From the NCBI GenBank assembly GCA_041748075.1, contig JBGTDX010000090.1, positions 1-64,000 on the forward strand: 64,000 nt of DNA, written 5' to 3'. This stretch comes from JBGSYJ01 sp041748075. GTDB taxonomy: Bacteria > Acidobacteriota > Thermoanaerobaculia > Gp7-AA8. Positions 8,977 through 16,097 of this stretch are shown piece after piece (the first letter of the stretch is position 1; every line of letters starts with the position of its first letter). The translations under genes were made by a program, and so were the position numbers. The notes under the pieces are model-generated. The model saw nothing but the letters and a program-made list of their open reading frames with translations. It searched no databases and was not told the origin of the DNA.

Positions 8977-9585
8977 ATGCGCACTTCAATGATCGTCTCT
9001 TGTCTGATCGTCTCTTCATTTCTATCTCCATCGCAGGTTCATGGTGCGAGCCAGCAGGGAATCGTCGTCGCCATCATCGATGGCGAGAGTCTCGTCGTAC
9101 GCCAGAGCGGTCGGGACTCGATCGTGCGGCTGCTGGGCGTCGCCGTTCCGGAGAGCCACCGCGAGCTCGCGACTGCGGCCCTCGAAACCGAACTGCTGCG
9201 CCGGCCGGTGCAGATCGAACATGATGTGCCCGCACTGATGCTCGACCCCCACGGCAGCCGGCTCGCGTACGTCTATCGTCTTCCGGAAGCAACGATGATG
9301 AACTATCAGCTGGTCCGGCTGGGGCTCGCAACAGTTCCCGGTGATGGTGAATTTTTCTTTCGTCGTGAGCTGATCGCCGCCCAGTCCGCGGCTAGACTCG
9401 AGAAGAGAGGTCTCTGGAGTGGCGTGTCTCCAGCTCTGGCCTGGGAAACTCAATTCAGAAACGTCCGCTATTTGGGCGAGGTGAACTACCAGACCTCGGG
9501 CGGACAGGCGCAGCAATCGCTGTCGGCGGCTTCCGAGAAGAAGCCCGCATCACCCGCGCGGGTGAGGATCACGAATCGGAAGTAG
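8977..9585 (+). CDS. Exported thermonuclease-fold (SNase-like) protein
   Basis: About 202 residues with a signal peptide (MRTSMIVSCLIVSSFLSPSQVHGAS) and a staphylococcal nuclease-like domain: GIVVAIIDGESLVV, VRLLGVAVPES, VQIEHD, LDPHGSRLAYVYR, MNYQLVRLGLATV and AARLEKRGLWSG. The catalytic arginines (in VRLLG and GSRLAYV) and the Glu of the PE pair are present. The Ca2+-ligand Asp of the usual IDTPE motif is replaced by Ala (VAVPE), so nuclease activity may be altered or absent. Start choice is uncertain: the frame is open to 8830 and no strong ribosome-binding site is visible, but 8977 gives the best signal peptide. A basic tail ends in RVRITNRK. Confidence 0.75.
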   Translation: MRTSMIVSCLIVSSFLSPSQVHGASQQGIVVAIIDGESLVVRQSGRDSIVRLLGVAVPESHRELATAALETELLRRPVQIEHDVPALMLDPHGSRLAYVYRLPEATMMNYQLVRLGLATVPGDGEFFFRRELIAAQSAARLEKRGLWSGVSPALAWETQFRNVRYLGEVNYQTSGGQAQQSLSAASEKKPASPARVRITNRK

Positions 9586-9744
9586 AGGTGACAAGGGCGA
9601 TCGTTCCTCAGCCTTCGTGACCATCAGCTCCCACCGCGGTCGTCCGGCGTTCAGGCTCCGGGCGGCCGCCCACCGACGTCGCCTGAGCTCGACGGTCTTC
9701 GTTCGAGACGGCGAAAGCATTCAGTATGGGGGTGGAGGATCGTC

Positions 9745-10533
9745 ATGCGCACGTTCACGTCTCTGCTTCTTTTCGCCCTGATTGTGCAGTCCGCCTCTGC
9801 ACAGTCGCAATCTGAGCGCCCTACCCTGCGGGAGCTCGGTTTCGAGCTTGGGGTGCTACCGCCCGGCCCTCTGAATGCGATTACGGACGTAGCGGGTGTG
9901 CGTGTCGGTCACGCCACTCTCATCCGCGGCGAGAACATCAGGACGGGAGTGACGGCGGTGCTGCCACACGGAGGCAATCTCTTCACCCAAAAGGTGCCGG
10001 GTGCCATCTTCACAGGAAACGGTTTCGGCAAGCTTGCCGGATCGACTCAGGTCGAGGAGCTCGGAGAGATCGAGAGTCCGATCCTGCTCACCTCGACTCT
10101 CAACGTCCCGAAGGTCGCTGATGCAGTCCTCGATTCCATGCTCGCACTCGAGGGCAATGAGGACGTGCGGTCGATCAATGTGATCGTGGCCGAAACGAAC
10201 GACGGACAGCTCAATGCGATTCGCGCACGCCCCGTCGGACGTGATGAAGTTCTCGCCTCGATCCGAGAGGCGGATACAGGGCGCGTCGAAGAGGGATCGG
10301 TGGGAGCGGGAACCGGAACGATTGCCTTCGGCTTCAAGGGCGGAATCGGAACTTCGTCCCGCCGCCTCCCACCCAACCTCGGCGGCCACACGATCGGCGT
10401 TCTGGTGCAATCGAACTTCGGAGGCGTGCTGTCCATCGCGGGGGTTCCCGTGGGTCGCGAGCTCGGACGCCATTACCTGCGCGAAGAGCTCGGCCGGGAA
10501 ACCGACCGGGCCGAGGATCGATCATCATCGTGA
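9745..10533 (+). CDS. P1 family (DmpA-type) aminopeptidase, alpha-chain part
   Basis: DmpA-type enzymes are N-terminal-nucleophile hydrolases made as a precursor that cuts itself before a serine into alpha and beta chains. This frame encodes a signal peptide (FTSLLLFALIVQSASAQ) and the whole alpha region: NAITDVAGVRVGHATL, GVTAVLPHG, TGNGFGKLAGSTQVEELG, SPILLTSTLNVP, VVAETNDGQLN, EGSVGAGTGTIAFGFKGGIGTSSR and VGVLVQSNFGG-like segments. A GGAGG site precedes the ATG. After GRETDRAEDR the frame ends in SSS-stop, whereas the expected Gly-Ser cleavage site and beta chain lie in another frame. The product is predicted to be periplasmic. Confidence 0.85.
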   Translation: MRTFTSLLLFALIVQSASAQSQSERPTLRELGFELGVLPPGPLNAITDVAGVRVGHATLIRGENIRTGVTAVLPHGGNLFTQKVPGAIFTGNGFGKLAGSTQVEELGEIESPILLTSTLNVPKVADAVLDSMLALEGNEDVRSINVIVAETNDGQLNAIRARPVGRDEVLASIREADTGRVEEGSVGAGTGTIAFGFKGGIGTSSRRLPPNLGGHTIGVLVQSNFGGVLSIAGVPVGRELGRHYLREELGRETDRAEDRSSS

Positions 10534-10901
10534 TCGCGACGGATGCTCCCCTCGATGCGCGGAATCTCCGCCGAATGGGCGCGCGCGCCATGATGGGACT
10601 GGCTCGCACGGGCGCGGCAGGTACAAACGGGAGCGGCGACTATGCCATCGCGTTCTCCACGGCGCCCTCCCTGAGAATCGAACATGGCAGGACCGGCACC
10701 CATGAAGTCTCTCTACTCGCTAACGACTCCATGTCGCCGATCTTTTTCGCGGTGATTGAAGCGACGGAGGAAGCGATCTACAACTCTCTGTTCCGGGCAC
10801 GAACGATCGAAGGAAACGGCAGAACCGTGGAGGCGCTGCCGATCGAGAAGGTCCTGGCAATCATGGAACGACACGGAGCCCGAAGGCACGCGAATCGCTG
10901 A
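10515..10901 (+). CDS. P1 family (DmpA-type) aminopeptidase, beta-chain part after a frameshift
   Basis: This frame starts exactly with the conserved autocleavage pair Gly-Ser (10515-10520) followed by IIIVIATDAPLDARNLRRMG, then RAMMGLARTGAAGTNGSGDYAIAFST and the C-terminal SMSPIFFAVIEATEEAIYNSLF helix. These are the beta-chain hallmarks; the Ser is the predicted nucleophile. A GTG at 10530 is the only start-like codon nearby, and using it would lose the Ser. A missing 7 bases (one copy of AGGATCG) would restore AEDRGSIII in frame, so replication slippage or a base-calling error is plausible. A strong terminator follows. Confidence 0.8.
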   Translation, partial: GSIIIVIATDAPLDARNLRRMGARAMMGLARTGAAGTNGSGDYAIAFSTAPSLRIEHGRTGTHEVSLLANDSMSPIFFAVIEATEEAIYNSLFRARTIEGNGRTVEALPIEKVLAIMERHGARRHANR

Positions 10902-10943
10902 TCAGGTCGCCATGGATCGGGGGCTCGATCGCGGTAATCATAG

Positions 10944-10972
10944 AAAAAGGCGACCCGAAGGTCGCCTTTTTC
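10944..10972. terminator. Bidirectional intrinsic terminator
   Basis: A perfect 12-base stem (AAAAAGGCGACC pairing with GGTCGCCTTTTT) around a CGAA loop. The A and T runs make it work from either side. It ends the P1 peptidase transcript. Confidence 0.9.
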
Positions 10973-11072
10973 GCGCCTGGTGCCCGTTTCGCGGGTTATT
11001 CATAGGAGAAGTATCGAGGACGGACAGAATGGGTTTGCGGATTGTTTCGAGGTCTCATGAGCATCAGGCTTT

Positions 11073-11093
11073 CAGTGGTGGTATTACCACTGC
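11073..11093. promoter_or_regulatory. Palindromic operator-like site (GTGGTATTACCAC) upstream of the ABC exporter
   Basis: The core GTGGTATTACCAC is a near-perfect 13-base palindrome, extended to CAGTGGT...ACCACTG. A 12-of-13 match (GTGGTATCACCAC) lies just before the tetR-type gene at 20127. The site lies about 70 bases before the exporter's -10 box. Confidence 0.5.
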
Positions 11094-11163
11094 CTAAAAA
11101 TATAGCAAATCGCGTGCCGCTCCGGTAGCTATTCCTGCCCCGCTCCCGACGCCCATTCGAGGC

Positions 11164-11175
11164 TATGCTCTCCTG
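11164..11175 (+). promoter_or_regulatory. Leaderless-type -10 box for the ABC exporter
   Basis: TATGCT followed by exactly six bases and then the ATG. There is no Shine-Dalgarno sequence, so transcription probably starts at or beside the start codon. Confidence 0.5.
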
Positions 11176-13017
11176 ATGTCCGAAAAGAAGAAAATCCGCC
11201 CGGCTGACGCCTGGAGAGAGGCACGCGAGCTCATCTGGGCCCGGCGATGGCGTCTCGCCGCCGGCCTCGGGCTGATGCTCATCAGCCGCCTGTCCGCCCT
11301 CGTTCTTCCCGCGACTTCGAAATACCTCATCGACGAGGTGATCGGCAAGGGTCGCCACGAACTCCTCACCACCCTGGCTCTCGCTGCAGGAGCAGCGACA
11401 CTCGTCCAGGCGGTGACTTCATTCTCACTCTCGCAGATTCTCGGCGTGACGGCGCAGCGATCGATCACCGAGATGCGAAAGAATGTGCAGCGGCACGTCT
11501 CGCGCCTGCCAGTGACCTACTTCGACTCGACGAAATCGGGCGTGCTGATCTCGCGGATCATGTCCGACGCCGAAGGAATCCGGAATCTCGTGGGGACCGG
11601 CCTGGTACAACTGACGGGCGGAGTCGTCACGGCGTCCGTGGCGCTGGCGGTCCTGTTCTATCTGAACTGGCAGCTGACACTGATCACGATCGTGACACTG
11701 GGCATCTTCGGAGTCGTGATGGCGGTTGCATTCAAGCGCGTTCGGCCTCTCTTTCGAGAACGCGGTGAGATCAATGCCCAGGTGACCGGACGCCTCGTCG
11801 AGAGTCTGGGCGGCATCCGCATCGTCAAGGCCTATACCGCTGAGAAACGGGAAGAGCGCATCTTCGCGGAAGGCGTCCACCGGCTTCTGAGAAACGTGGC
11901 GAAAACGATCACGTCCGTATCGGGAGTGACGGCCATCGCAACGGTGATCTTCGGCATCGTCGGCGTGATGATGCTCGTGATCGGCGGCCGCTCGATTCTT
12001 GCCGGCACGATGACGCTCGGCGATTTCGTGATGTACATCTTTTTCACAGGGCTGGTTGCGGCTCCGGTGATGCAGATCTCCTCGATCGGCACACAGATCA
12101 CAGAAGCCTTCGCGGGGCTCGACCGCATTCGAGAAGTTCTCAGGGAGCGGACAGAGGATCAGGATGACGCAGGGAAGGAACCGCTGGAGTCGGTCGTCGG
12201 CGACATCCGCTTCGAGGGCGTGTCGTTCGAGTACAAGCCCGGCGTGCCGGTGCTGCAGGACATCTCCTTTCACGCGCCGGCAGGCTCCACCACGGCGCTT
12301 GTTGGCTCCAGCGGATCCGGGAAGAGCACGCTGATCTCGCTGGTCATGGCGTTCAACCGTCCGCGCGACGGTCGCATCCTTGTTGACGAAAGAGATCTCA
12401 CGACGATTCGCCTGCGAGATTTTCGTTCGCACCTCGGCATCGTTCTGCAGGACAACTTCCTTTTCGACGGCACCGTCGCCGAGAACATCCGCTACAGCAG
12501 GCCGGATGCGACGCTGGACGAGGTGATCGAGGTCAGCAGGATCGCGCATGTCGACGACTTCGTAGATCCTCTCGAGGAACAGTACGACACGGTCGTCGGC
12601 GAGCGCGGCATCAAGCTCTCCGGCGGTCAGCGTCAGCGTATCGCGATCGCTCGGGCAATCCTCGCCGATCCGGCGCTGCTGATCCTCGACGAAGCGACCT
12701 CGAGCCTCGACAGCGAAAGTGAGGCTCTGATTCAGGATGGACTTCGTGCGTTGCGACAGGGCCGCACGACTTTCGTCATCGCCCACAGACTATCCACGAT
12801 ACGCAGCGCAGATCAGATTCTCGTGATCGAGGGAGGCCGGATCGTCGAGCGGGGGACGCACGCCGAACTGCTGGCCACCGCCGGCAGATACCGCCAGCTC
12901 TACGAGAAGCAGTACAGCTTCGAGACCGACCGCTTCATCAATCCGGGGGAGGATTTTTCGCCCGAGGAGCCCGGTGTCCAGCCGCGCGTTCCGGTGCGGA
13001 GGGACTCGGCACTCTAG
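11176..13017 (+). CDS. ABC exporter, fused membrane and ATPase domains (MsbA/LmrA type)
   Basis: Half-transporter of 613 residues that would dimerise to export a lipid, drug or peptide. The N-terminal 330 residues hold six predicted membrane helices (for example LGLMLISRLSALVLPATSKY and VVTASVALAVLFYLNWQLTL). The ATPase domain shows Walker A GSSGSGKST, Q-loop VLQDNFLFDGTVAENIRY, signature LSGGQRQRIAIARA, Walker B LLILDEATSSLD and H-loop FVIAHRLSTI. Sequence alone cannot separate lipid A flippase from drug exporter; the LPS genes are 11 kb away. The palindrome upstream matches the one before the TetR regulator gene, suggesting drug- or ligand-responsive control. Confidence 0.9.
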   Translation: MSEKKKIRPADAWREARELIWARRWRLAAGLGLMLISRLSALVLPATSKYLIDEVIGKGRHELLTTLALAAGAATLVQAVTSFSLSQILGVTAQRSITEMRKNVQRHVSRLPVTYFDSTKSGVLISRIMSDAEGIRNLVGTGLVQLTGGVVTASVALAVLFYLNWQLTLITIVTLGIFGVVMAVAFKRVRPLFRERGEINAQVTGRLVESLGGIRIVKAYTAEKREERIFAEGVHRLLRNVAKTITSVSGVTAIATVIFGIVGVMMLVIGGRSILAGTMTLGDFVMYIFFTGLVAAPVMQISSIGTQITEAFAGLDRIREVLRERTEDQDDAGKEPLESVVGDIRFEGVSFEYKPGVPVLQDISFHAPAGSTTALVGSSGSGKSTLISLVMAFNRPRDGRILVDERDLTTIRLRDFRSHLGIVLQDNFLFDGTVAENIRYSRPDATLDEVIEVSRIAHVDDFVDPLEEQYDTVVGERGIKLSGGQRQRIAIARAILADPALLILDEATSSLDSESEALIQDGLRALRQGRTTFVIAHRLSTIRSADQILVIEGGRIVERGTHAELLATAGRYRQLYEKQYSFETDRFINPGEDFSPEEPGVQPRVPVRRDSAL

Positions 13018-13029
13018 CGAACCAATACG

Positions 13030-13482
13030 CTAAAGCCGGTTGAATGCCCGCACGGCTGCATGAACAGTCCGGGGAGGTATCGTCACCCGCACCGTCGCAT
13101 CATGTGAGTCGACAAGAATGCGAAGGTGACCGTCCTGCTTCACGATGCGCACCGTCTCGCCACCGTCGTCCACTTCGAGCAGCACCACGTCGTCGTAGTG
13201 GTCAAGCTCCGAAACGACGGCCTGCAACACCGGAAGCCATTGGTGAAAGTCGTCGTCGATCTCGTGGTGGAATGAGCCGACCGGTGCGAGGGCGAGTACC
13301 GCGTTGACGAGTCCCGCAGGAAGAAAGACGAACACCCGCTCGCCGTATCGCCCCTTCTCTGCAACATGGACCGAGACCACCCCTTTGTCGAATAAGAGCC
13401 GGTGCACGCCGTACGCAGCCGTTGCGAGGAAAAGCGAGAGAATCAACGCGACCAGGAGGCTGAACTTGAGAAGACCCTTCAT
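13030..13482 (-). CDS. Small membrane-anchored protein, paralogous to its upstream neighbour
   Basis: 150 residues with one N-terminal membrane segment (SLLVALILSLFLATAAYGV) and an extracytoplasmic domain of alternating hydrophobic strands: RVFVFLPAGLVNAVLALAP, LQAVVSELDHYDDVVLLEV, ETVRIVKQDGHLRILVDS, VRVTIPPRTVHAAV. The order V-x-V-x-LP..LV, then a DD/D loop, then a VRI strand is repeated in the next gene, pointing to a shared fold. The ATG overlaps the stop of the upstream gene (ATGA), so the two are cotranscribed and translationally coupled. I recall similar small proteins in Acidobacteriota but no named family. Confidence 0.65.
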   Translation of the reverse strand: MKGLLKFSLLVALILSLFLATAAYGVHRLLFDKGVVSVHVAEKGRYGERVFVFLPAGLVNAVLALAPVGSFHHEIDDDFHQWLPVLQAVVSELDHYDDVVLLEVDDGGETVRIVKQDGHLRILVDSHDATVRVTIPPRTVHAAVRAFNRL

Positions 13483-14093
13483 GGGGCAGTCCTTCCATAC
13501 TTCAGCGGCGCCGTCGCATTCTGATCAACCCAGATACGGACGTTGTGATCCTCGTGATTGATCAGCACGATCTCGCCTGCACCCCGGCGCACCAGAAGTT
13601 CGACCGCGGCCCGGAAGTCGAGATCGCCCTCCCCACCCAACAGAGCCTCGGCGAGGTCGAATGGAACGCGGACCGTCCCGTTGAGTCCACGCCGCCAATG
13701 GGACGTCCCGGAAATCTGGAGCACGTCCCCTTCCCTGCGGAAGGCGAGCTCCGTATCGTCCGGGGTAAGCCTGACTTCTGCACCTGATGGCGCAACGCGA
13801 AGCTGCTGGACCACAGCGCGAAGCTCTCCCGGGGTGATGCGGACTTCGCTGAAACGGAGCTCGCAGTTCCGGGATACCTCTCTTGGAATCATCGGCAGGG
13901 CTTTCTCGAGGGCTCTGACGGGAAGATTGATGACCACGCGATTGCGGCGCCCGTTCTGGCTCTCGCTTCGAAGGTGGAGCCACAGATCAGCCCCCAGCGC
14001 GGGCATCGAAACGAGCAGCGTGGTACCAAGGATTGCCGCGGATCTCATGAAGGAGTGAACGGGGCTTGGCAATAAAGGTTTCAGCCCGGGCAT
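13479..14093 (-). CDS. Exported protein with VRIWVD-type beta module
   Basis: 204 residues from the ATG at 14093, or 189 from the ATG at 14048, which gives a cleaner signal peptide (MRSAAILGTTLLVSMPALGAD). Neither has a good ribosome-binding site. The mature protein has two copies of a strand pattern: RVVINLPVRALEKALPMIP early, and TVRVPFDLAEALLGGEGDLD with a closing VLINHEDHNVRIWVDQ late. The ending resembles the domain of the downstream 150-residue protein. Function unknown; the secreted, strand-rich character and tandem arrangement suggest a two-component envelope factor. Confidence 0.65.
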   Translation of the reverse strand: MPGLKPLLPSPVHSFMRSAAILGTTLLVSMPALGADLWLHLRSESQNGRRNRVVINLPVRALEKALPMIPREVSRNCELRFSEVRITPGELRAVVQQLRVAPSGAEVRLTPDDTELAFRREGDVLQISGTSHWRRGLNGTVRVPFDLAEALLGGEGDLDFRAAVELLVRRGAGEIVLINHEDHNVRIWVDQNATAPLKYGRTAP

Positions 14094-14262
14094 CAGAATG
14101 TCGCGCTGGCGCCATGACCGGGATTCCGCCCCCCCAGCCTCTATTCCGAGCCGTTCCGGCGGTCGGGACGAGCGAAATAACGAAGCTTCGACATGGGTAA
14201 CGGGTTTCGGAATGGAGTCAGAAACGGGTGCCCGGTCAAATGCCTGCCATTTTCCTCTGTCA

Positions 14263-14286
14263 TTGCACAGGCAGTTGTGCTAATTT
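14263..14286 (+). promoter_or_regulatory. Extended -10 promoter for the riboswitch transcript
   Basis: TGCTAATTT (14279-14287) fits an extended -10 element and would start transcription around 14292-14294, directly at the 5' end of the riboswitch. A TTGCAC lies upstream but with a spacer (12 bases) too short for a normal -35. Confidence 0.45.
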
Positions 14287-14295
14287 CGGCGTAGC

Positions 14296-14390
14296 GATCA
14301 CCCGATAATGGCAAAATCCCGGTGACGGGATGACGCAAAGCTTCAGGTCTGGCCCCGTCGAGCCAGATAGCTGGGCCGCCGAACGTGATG
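14296..14390 (+). ncRNA. Cyclic-di-GMP-I (GEMM) riboswitch
   Basis: All hallmark parts of the GEMM-I aptamer are present in order. A closing stem ATCAC/GTGAT (14297-14301 with 14385-14389) encloses GGCAAA, then a perfect 6-base-pair hairpin ATCCCG/CGGGAT with the GNRA tetraloop GTGA (14316-14331). Next come the invariant GACGCAAAGC (14332-14341), a second hairpin TCTGGC/GCCAGA and the final AGCTGGGCCGCC block. The residue matching G20 of the Vibrio Vc2 aptamer is G, as in c-di-GMP rather than cGAMP sensors. A compact stem-loop TCCCTATGGTAGGGA follows at 14398-14412. No U-rich terminator is seen, so control may act at translation. Confidence 0.9.
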
Positions 14391-14449
14391 GAATCCGTCC
14401 CTATGGTAGGGAGCGTTCCAGGTGTTCGCGGGGAGCATGGAGCGGAGTC

Positions 14450-14536
14450 ATGCGAGTATTTCCTGCATTGGTGCGTTTCGTTCTGATTTCTGCGGTTCTC
14501 ACTTTTGCCGTCGGCGTCGTGCGCGCACTCGGCTAG
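14450..14536 (+). CDS. 28-residue hydrophobic peptide under the c-di-GMP riboswitch
   Basis: This is the only plausible same-strand frame after the riboswitch before the convergent hutF. ATG at 14450 has a GGAGCGGAG stretch just upstream. The peptide begins MRVFPALVRFVLISAVLTF and ends in VVRALG: a short basic start, a single membrane-spanning segment and a basic tail. This is the build of bacterial membrane micropeptides (regulatory peptides or type I toxin-like). No family recognised. Being the apparent sole target of a c-di-GMP sensor is the reason to take it as a gene; otherwise the frame could be chance. A GC-rich inverted repeat around 14609-14642 may end the transcript. Confidence 0.5.
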   Translation: MRVFPALVRFVLISAVLTFAVGVVRALG

Positions 14537-14668
14537 AAACCGCACCCGCTGGATTCAGCGCGACGGTGGCCTGACGTTACCGTGTCCGGCTCCTTCACGG
14601 GAGACCGGCTCCTCTCCTGTTTCAGGAGGGACGCCGGCTCTTGTTTGGAAGAAACGAAGAACCTTCTG

Positions 14669-15967
14669 TTACCGCACCCTCTTCCAATCTCCACCGACGC
14701 AGACATCGCTGATGATTTCTTCGGAGCAGCCGAAGATGATCACGTCGAGCAGCGATTCATCGTCATGACCGGCGAGCGAGGACGCGGACAGATTCACAAC
14801 AGCGAAGTCGGCGAACAGCCCTGTCGCAATCCGTCCCGTTTCGATCCCGAGAGCCCGCGCGCCGCCCTCAGTTGCAGCTCGAAGGATCGGGCGTGATACC
14901 GAGCCCTGCTCGTCGATCCAGGCTCCCCTCATTTCACCGGTCACGCGCTGGTTGTATTCGAGCCAGCGCATCTCTTCGATCAGAGAGATGCGTGCGTTGG
15001 AGTCGGTTCCCAGCGATACCTGTCCCATGCTCTCCCGGATCTCGCCATGATCGGCTGTTCCATCCCCGAGGTTCGCTTCCGTGAGCGGAGTGATGCAGAT
15101 GTTGCCTCCCAGGTCGAGAAAGCGCCTGAGGTCTGATGGAGTCGTGTGGGTGCAGTGGACGGCGGTGAACTCCGGGCCGGGCTCGAGATCGAGCACGATG
15201 GACATCGGGTTCTTTCCGTATTCGAGCAACGAGTCCTGGATCTCCTGCGGCTGCTCTTCCACGTGCATGTGAAACGGCAGCTTGCGGCGTTTTGCCTCCG
15301 TATGAAGGATGCTCAGATGGTCTGGGGGGACCGCGCGGATACTGTGCGCCACGGCCCCGAGACTCTGCAATCCGGGATCGCGGAGTTTGTCGAGCCGATC
15401 CATCTGATGCCAGTACTCGATGATGCTGCGCGTCTCGAAGCGGAGCTGGTCTCCGAGCAGCGGCTTGCCGATGCCACCCGTCTTGTAGAACACATTGAGA
15501 AGAACAATCCGGATCCCCGCTTCGGAGGCGGCGCGAAGAACCAGTTCATCGAAGTCGAATGCGCTCCTGGGTGTCTCATCCAGAGATGCAGAGTGATGAA
15601 GGTAATGAAACTCGCCGACCGATGTAATGCCGGCAGCGAGCATCTCGCGGAAGGCCTGCAGTGTCAGCTCATAGAACCGTGTTCCGTCGAGCTGCCCGAC
15701 GAGCTCGTACATCGCTTCGCGCCAGCTCCAGAAGCTTCCGCTCCCCGACGGAAACTGCTCACCCCGACCGCGAAGTCCGCGCTGAAACGCGTGCGAATGC
15801 GCGTTGACGAACCCCGGCAGCAGGGCGCGGCCGCCCAGACGCAGAGTCACATCGCCAGATTGCCCGCCGACGGTGGTGATCCGTCCGTCGTCTCCGACCC
15901 CCACGCGAACACCGCGCTCGAAGCCGGAACCTGTCCACGTGAGATCTGCTTCGATCACCTGAGCCAT
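14669..15967 (-). CDS. hutF: Formimidoylglutamate deiminase HutF
   Basis: Amidohydrolase of the five-step histidine degradation route, converting N-formimidoyl-L-glutamate to N-formyl-L-glutamate and ammonia. 432 residues. Metal and substrate motifs are in place: LLPGFVNAHSHAFQRGLRG, the FHYLHH segment, PFHMHVEEQPQEI, TAVHCTHTTPSD, NICITPLTEANLGDG and VSLGTDSNARISL. HutF differs from related amidohydrolases by the NAHSHAFQR and EQ signatures seen here. No other hut genes lie in the window; argE sits upstream on the same strand. The ATG at 15967 has no Shine-Dalgarno but a TAGAAT box six bases ahead. Confidence 0.9.
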   Translation of the reverse strand: MAQVIEADLTWTGSGFERGVRVGVGDDGRITTVGGQSGDVTLRLGGRALLPGFVNAHSHAFQRGLRGRGEQFPSGSGSFWSWREAMYELVGQLDGTRFYELTLQAFREMLAAGITSVGEFHYLHHSASLDETPRSAFDFDELVLRAASEAGIRIVLLNVFYKTGGIGKPLLGDQLRFETRSIIEYWHQMDRLDKLRDPGLQSLGAVAHSIRAVPPDHLSILHTEAKRRKLPFHMHVEEQPQEIQDSLLEYGKNPMSIVLDLEPGPEFTAVHCTHTTPSDLRRFLDLGGNICITPLTEANLGDGTADHGEIRESMGQVSLGTDSNARISLIEEMRWLEYNQRVTGEMRGAWIDEQGSVSRPILRAATEGGARALGIETGRIATGLFADFAVVNLSASSLAGHDDESLLDVIIFGCSEEIISDVCVGGDWKRVR

Positions 15968-15979
15968 GGTGTGATTCTA
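15968..15979 (-). promoter_or_regulatory. Leaderless-type -10 box for hutF
   Basis: On the minus strand TAGAAT, then six bases, then ATG. No ribosome-binding site. Confidence 0.55.
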
Positions 15980-16097
15980 CCGTTTGTGATGAGCCGCTGA
16001 GGCGATTCTTCCTATGGGGCTGGACAGGCATTGCAGGGTCTGATGCACTCTTCGAAGACTGCCCTCGAAGTCGACTGCCACTCGAAAGCTTAGCGTT

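Noticed and set aside
10490..10535. Programmed -1 frameshift in the P1 peptidase
   Set aside because: No X-XXY-YYZ slippery heptamer or downstream pseudoknot seen; deletion or sequencing error is simpler.
11425..12786. 453-residue frame antisense to the ABC exporter
   Set aside because: His/Asp-rich shadow of the ATPase gene; no domain.
14330..14536. 69-residue frame starting inside the riboswitch
   Set aside because: Its first 40 codons are riboswitch and leader; only the last 28, after a ribosome-binding site, look like a protein.
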